A stretch of 64,000 nucleotides of DNA from Stenocarpella maydis (taxonomy: Eukaryota; Ascomycota; Sordariomycetes; Diaporthales; Diaporthaceae). Below the pieces are notes generated by a model. It ran no database searches. It saw only the letters and a program-made list of their open reading frames with translations, and was not told the origin of the DNA. The translations under genes were made by a program, and so were the position numbers. The stretch spans positions 62,001 through 126,000 of the forward strand of contig NQMI01000090.1 of NCBI GenBank assembly GCA_002270565.1. The letters run 5' to 3'. This document shows positions 59,537-64,000 of the stretch, piece after piece. How positions within the stretch are numbered: the first letter of the stretch is position 1; the number at the start of each line of letters is the position of its first letter.

Positions 59537-60892
59537 GGCGGCGAGCTTGAGAGGCGACCAAGTACGCGTGGTCAGAACAGGTGGGTGTGGTGACAAGAGG
59601 GAGGGAGGTGTTGAGGAGCGTTCGGGGCGTCGCGAAATTCCTATGCGACCAATTGCCCTGGCCGAAGTTGAGTCAGAGACGGCGGGCAGGTTCCTCGAAT
59701 TTTGGAGGGGTGCTCCAAGCCCACGACCCTGACGTCTCCCTTCCTCAGCCACCCTAACCCCGACTACCTGCCCCGGTGGAAAGTGCAGCAATATTTAGTT
59801 CCTCACAAGGCAATTAATTGTCAATCAAAATCGCAAGCGTCTTAATATAAATATACTGTGTGGCTGGAGTACCTATAATGAGCCTCAGAACATTCTGCTG
59901 CCCACTGGATCTCAGGAGCTCAATCTGCCCAGGCGCTCATTGTGATAATGCACCGAGTCCAATCTGCCACATGCAGGGCCGAACAAACGGATACTAGTCG
60001 CAGTTCATCAGCGGAGAAGGCCTCTGCGAAGAGAAACACTGCCGTTGAGACCCGTACAAAGTCCCTGGTCTAGGCCCTTGGGAGTGATTTTGGGAAATCG
60101 CTACCGAATACCAAGACGGGCATGTCAGTTTCTGCCTCGATACCGAGTTGGCTTTGGTAGTGGACAAGAGACAAACATAGCTCTGGCAGGTCACGTCTCT
60201 TTGGTGCTGCCCTAATACAAGGGGTATTTCGTGCATGCAAACATAACATACTATGTACACTAGCGACTCCGCCTTGGTGGTGGAACCTAGGCACATAGAG
60301 TAGGTGTCTAGGTAGGTACTTTGGTGCCCTGCGGGACTGTAGTGTGTGGTCTTGTACCCGTGCTGCTTGGTGTGTATGAGGAGAACCCCCCCCCCCAGCC
60401 TGCCCCTGTTTCCTGATGAACCTGGCTGGGTGGAAGGGGGGAAGGAAGCGGCCAGCTGCCAGACCGGTTGCTGGCTGCACCACAATGCCATCAGTCACCA
60501 AGAGCTCCCCCCTTCATCAAACCTGACTTCATCCCACCAGTCCCCCCAAAAGTCCCCGTATCACCACCACGACGCCCACAGAAGCCATCGCCCGGCCTCC
60601 GTATCACGAGCCCGAGCCACCGCCCCGACCTGGTCTGATTTGTTTCGGCCTCAACAACCGCAGCAGCCCCACAGCAGCGGTCCAAGGAGCCCTTTGGGAA
60701 CTGCTTCGCTCGGGCACACTGAGGCGACGCCGTCAGGACAGGAATCAGCTGCAAAAGTCGGTAGCTTAATTACATCACCCTTCCTCGCACGCGATCAGCC
60801 CGTCCTCGCGCTCACACCCTGCAGTCTTCCATCCTCCATCCCACTGTCCTTCGACACCCCGGCCCGCACTGCCATTGCCTAAATCGCTCGTC
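59537..60892. promoter_or_regulatory. Divergent promoter region of frs1 and tpd3
   Basis: 1.36 kb between two divergent start codons. It holds both promoters and leaders, a CTAGGTAGGTAC motif near 60308 and a C-run near 60387. The ~350 bp before tpd3 is C/A-rich, as expected for a fungal 5' leader. No gene supported. Confidence 0.55.
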
Positions 60893-63138
60893 ATGGCTGA
60901 CGCGCCGAATGCGAATGATGAGCTCTACCCCATCGCCGTGCTCATCGACGAGCTCAAGGTATGCCGCCGCCCCTCATCCCACCCTCCCGCTCCCGGCTAA
61001 CCCAACACCTAGCACGATGATGTTATCCTCCGTCTCAACGCGATCCGACGCCTGTCCACCATCGCCCTGGCCTTGGGCGCCGAGCGAACCAGGGAGGAGC
61101 TGATTCCCTTCCTCGATGGTCTGCGCCCTAACCCAACATACCTACCTGCACAGCCCCTCTAACACCAAAACAGAGTCTGTCGAGGACGAGGACGAGGTCT
61201 TGGTTGCCCTGAGCGAGGAGCTCGGTAACTTCATCGAGTATGTCGGCGGCCCTCAATGGGGTCACGTCCTGCTGTCTCCCCTCGAGAACCTCGCTGCAAT
61301 CGAGGAGCCCGTCGTCCGAGACAAGGTCGGTTAATATCCACCTGGGTAGCATGCGCCCTGGCACTAACCGACGTGACAGGCCGTTGAGTCCCTCAACAAG
61401 ATCTGCGCCGATCTCTCCACCCAGCAAGTCGAGGAGTATTTCATCCCCCTGACAATCCGACTCTCCAAAGCCGACTGGTTCACGTCAAAGGTGTCGGGAT
61501 GCGGGCTCTACACCAGCCCCTACCAGAAGGTGTCCCCACCTATCCAGCAACAACTTCGCCAGCAGTTTGGGCAGCTCGTACACGACGAAACTCCCATGGT
61601 GCGCCGCCAGGCCGCCACCAACCTCTCAAAGTTCGTGAAGGAGATGCCAGCCTCGATTGTTGTGGAGGAGATGATACCCATGTTTCAACACCTTGCGCAG
61701 GACGACCAGGACAGTGTGCGCCTGCTGACGGTCGAGGTGCTTATTGCCGTTGCCGAAGTTGTTCCCAAGGAACAACAGTCGAGTCACGGCGTGCTTCTCA
61801 CCTCCCTCCGGAGCCTCATAGAAGACAAGAGCTGGCGGGTCAGGTACATGATTGCAGACCGCTTTGAGAAGGTTCGTGCCCTCGTGCTGCATTCTTGCGT
61901 CAAGTCCTGCTTGCTGACCTGATCCTAGATTGCAAAAGCAGTTGACGAGGAGGTTGTAGCAAGGGACCTGGTGCCATCATTTGTGAAGCTTCTCAAGGAC
62001 AACGAGGCCGAGGTCCGGACCGCAATCGCAGGACAAATCCCGGGGTTCTGTGCCCTGGTTGACCGGACGACTTTGCTTAACGATATCATGGGCAGCGTCG
62101 AGGATCTGGTTTCCGACAGCTCCCAACATGTCCGTGCCGCTCTTGGTACTCAGATCAGTGGGCTCGCCCCCATACTGGGCAAGCAAGAGTACGTCTACGG
62201 ACAGAAACCCGACTGCTACCTTCCTGCGATGCTGACCGAAACCCCAGGACTATTGACCATCTGTTGCCCATGTTCCTCCAGATGCTGAAGGACGAGTTTC
62301 CTGAGGTCCGCCTTCACATCATCTCGAAGCTCGAACTCGTCAACCAAGGTGAGCAGCCCGCAGCTAATTCCAGTCGTTCTGCGCTAATATCCACAGTCAT
62401 CGGAATCGATCTGCTGTCACAATCGCTACTGCCCGCCATTGTGCAGCTAGCAGAGGACAAGCAATGGCGTGTCCGCTTGGCTATTATCGAGTACATCCCG
62501 TTGCTGGCCAGCCAGCTTGGAGTTAAGTTCTTCGACGAGAAGCTCAGTGCCCTCTGTATGGGCTGGTTAGGCGACACGGTTTTCTCCATTCGCGAGGCGG
62601 CAACGCACAACCTCAAGAAGCTCACAGAGGTCTTTGGCGTCGAGTGGGCGAGTGAAGCTATCATTCCCAAGGTGATGGCTATGGGCAATCACCCGAATTA
62701 TCTCTACAGGATGACCACGTGTTTCGCCATCACGGTTCGTACCAAATCCTCGGCCGTCGGATCCCTTGTTTGCTAATATTGCTCCAGACGCTGGCAACCG
62801 TTGTGAGCATGGATGTCATTGCGAAGTCAATCCTGCCCATGCTTGACAAGCTTGTTGTGGACGACATTCCCAACATCCGGTTCAACGTCGCGAAGACCTA
62901 TGCTGTGCTAATTGATGTCCTCCAACGCCTGCCCGATGAGGGCACCGTCTACCAGCTTGAGAAATCTGGAGAGACAAAGACACCGTCTCCCCAGGGCCAG
63001 GAGCTTATCCAGTCGCGGGTGCTTCCGAGCCTGGAGAAACTGCAGAAGGATGACGACGTGGATGTGCGTTATTTCGCGACCACAGCTGCTGCGGTTGTGA
63101 CCGGGTCGGGAGGGGACCCCATGAACACCTCTCCTTAA
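60893..63138 (+). CDS. tpd3: PP2A scaffold (A/PR65) subunit
   Basis: Eight exons: 60893-60958, 61013-61118, 61174-61325, 61380-61871, 61929-62188, 62248-62348, 62397-62734 and 62788-63138; seven introns of 48-59 bp; 621 residues. The protein is the HEAT-repeat scaffold of protein phosphatase 2A that bridges catalytic and regulatory subunits. It begins [20 protein letters not shown], the conserved first repeat. Repeats of about 39 residues continue to the end, for example [65 protein letters not shown] and [13 protein letters not shown]. The repeated WRVR and IRxxAAxNL-type helices are characteristic. Every splice phase restores a single codon. This is the most intron-dense gene in the window. 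Confidence 0.96.
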
Positions 63139-63713
63139 AACGGAGATGAGATCGCGGAATCGACCACTTGTGTGAGGCGGATACCGCTCATGCCTTGACG
63201 CTTTTCGCAGATGAGCCAGTCCGCTCGATGCGAGTCTGGCTATTGATTTCATCCAGCCCCGATTATATACAGCGTTCCATCGACGGGAAATCCAAAAAAG
63301 ACATAACACCATTAGAAGAAGGACAAGGCATAAAGGAGCATCAACGATTCCCCAAAGTATACGCTATGGCTTTGCGGTCTTTTGCAGGTATCCAAACCCA
63401 TTGGGCTTCAAGTGGATACCGGCAGGGCAGGCTGTGCGGGTGGACTATGCTATAGCCTTGGCCTTGAATAATGTAGGACTACCCTGGAGCCTCGAGCCCG
63501 GACAGAGAAAGAGACCCCATTGAGCAGCACACACTTAGCACGTCGATAAATTATGCACGTATCATGCTACAAGATGCGCAATGCCTGCCTTGCATATATC
63601 GCTCGCCATTGGGTATCCATGTCTACTGTGCGTGCGCCAGTCTGCTTCGTGCCAGCCAAGCCGTGATATCTGTCTGTCTGCTACAGATGACGTGTAGGCC
63701 GCCCGTGCCGCCC
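63139..63713. other. Convergent intergenic region
   Basis: 575 bp between the ends of tpd3 (+) and efm4 (-), holding both 3' untranslated regions. No gene seen. Confidence 0.65.
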
Positions 63714-64000
63714 TCAAGTCCTCTGGAAGCACAAGGTGCTGATTGTCTGGCCCTTGACCCCCCCGAAGCTGAAGCTCGGGTACTCGACCCTCCCGACCCT
63801 CACAAAGGAGCCACCCTCGACCTCGGTGCTCCCCTCGCCGAACCACCCCTCAAGCTCCGCCTCGGTCCAGTTGCAGCTGGTGACAAGGAACAGCCCGCCG
63901 GGCCTGACGAGGCGCACCACGCGCGCCTTGTACCCCTCGCAGGCGCGGCGCCCCCGGGCGTCGGCCTCGCCGCTCAGCGAGATGGCGTCGAAGGTGCCCT
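63714..64000 (-). CDS. efm4: Efm4-type eEF1A lysine methyltransferase (3' part only)
   Basis: The C-terminal 94 codons of a gene that continues beyond the right edge. Efm4 (METTL10 in animals) uses S-adenosylmethionine to methylate a lysine of translation elongation factor eEF1A. The visible part has GTFDAISLSGEADARG, the family's post-motif strand, then KARVVRLVRPGGLFLVTSCNW, the beta-strand and glycine turn of a seven-beta-strand methyltransferase. It ends EYPSFSFGGVKGQTISTLCF, a close match to the conserved Efm4 C terminus. The SAM-binding motif I lies outside the window. An acidic/Gly insert (EGWFGEGSTEVEGGS) is longer than I recall for yeast. Confidence 0.85.
   Translation of the reverse strand, partial: GTFDAISLSGEADARGRRACEGYKARVVRLVRPGGLFLVTSCNWTEAELEGWFGEGSTEVEGGSFVRVGRVEYPSFSFGGVKGQTISTLCFQRT

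Overview
The window is ordinary nuclear DNA of a filamentous ascomycete (Pezizomycotina, most likely a Sordariomycete). This rests on inference from compact GC-rich genes with short introns (about 48-140 bp, GT-AG with CTAAC/CTGAC-like branch sites), on fungal-specific families (Pop3, Avo1/Sin1-type TORC2 subunit, a ~2600-residue ubiquitin hydrolase, alternative NADH dehydrogenase), and on the predicted protein lengths. The sequence alone does not identify the species. I see no plasmid, phage, CRISPR array, intact transposon, rRNA or convincing tRNA.

Layout, left to right: noc3 (-) and utp10 (+) are divergent ribosome-biogenesis genes sharing a 312-bp promoter. An alternative NADH dehydrogenase (+) of seven exons follows, convergent with a disordered protein of unknown function (-). 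Then come pop3 (-, RNase P/MRP) and, across a 2.9-kb gap, a giant ubiquitin-specific protease (+). Next are a low-complexity fungal protein (+), a GPI-anchor-type Ser/Ala-rich cell-surface protein (-), sin1/avo1 (-, TORC2) and smc3 (-, cohesin). A 3.4-kb gap precedes mot1 (+, TBP-removing Swi2/Snf2 ATPase). After it lie cdc37 (+, Hsp90 co-chaperone), a 1078-residue protein with an N-terminal SUMO-interaction motif (-), frs1 (-, PheRS beta), tpd3/paa1 (+, PP2A scaffold) and the 3' end of efm4 (-, eEF1A lysine methyltransferase), which runs off the right edge.

The genes do not form one pathway. Several touch ribosome production and translation (noc3, utp10, pop3, frs1, efm4) and signalling or chromatin (sin1, tpd3, cdc37, smc3, mot1). 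I rebuilt exon structures by hand from reading-frame continuity, splice consensus and recalled family conservation. All give intact reading frames of family-typical length.

I did not find a new multi-gene system. The observations most worth checking are: an 8-nt micro-exon in frs1; two GC-AG introns (cdc37 and the ubiquitin protease, the latter in frame); long sense-strand poly-C tracts inside four introns; a canonical SUMO-interaction motif on an unrecognised two-domain protein; upstream ORFs overlapping the mot1 start; and a heat-shock-element-like site upstream of cdc37.
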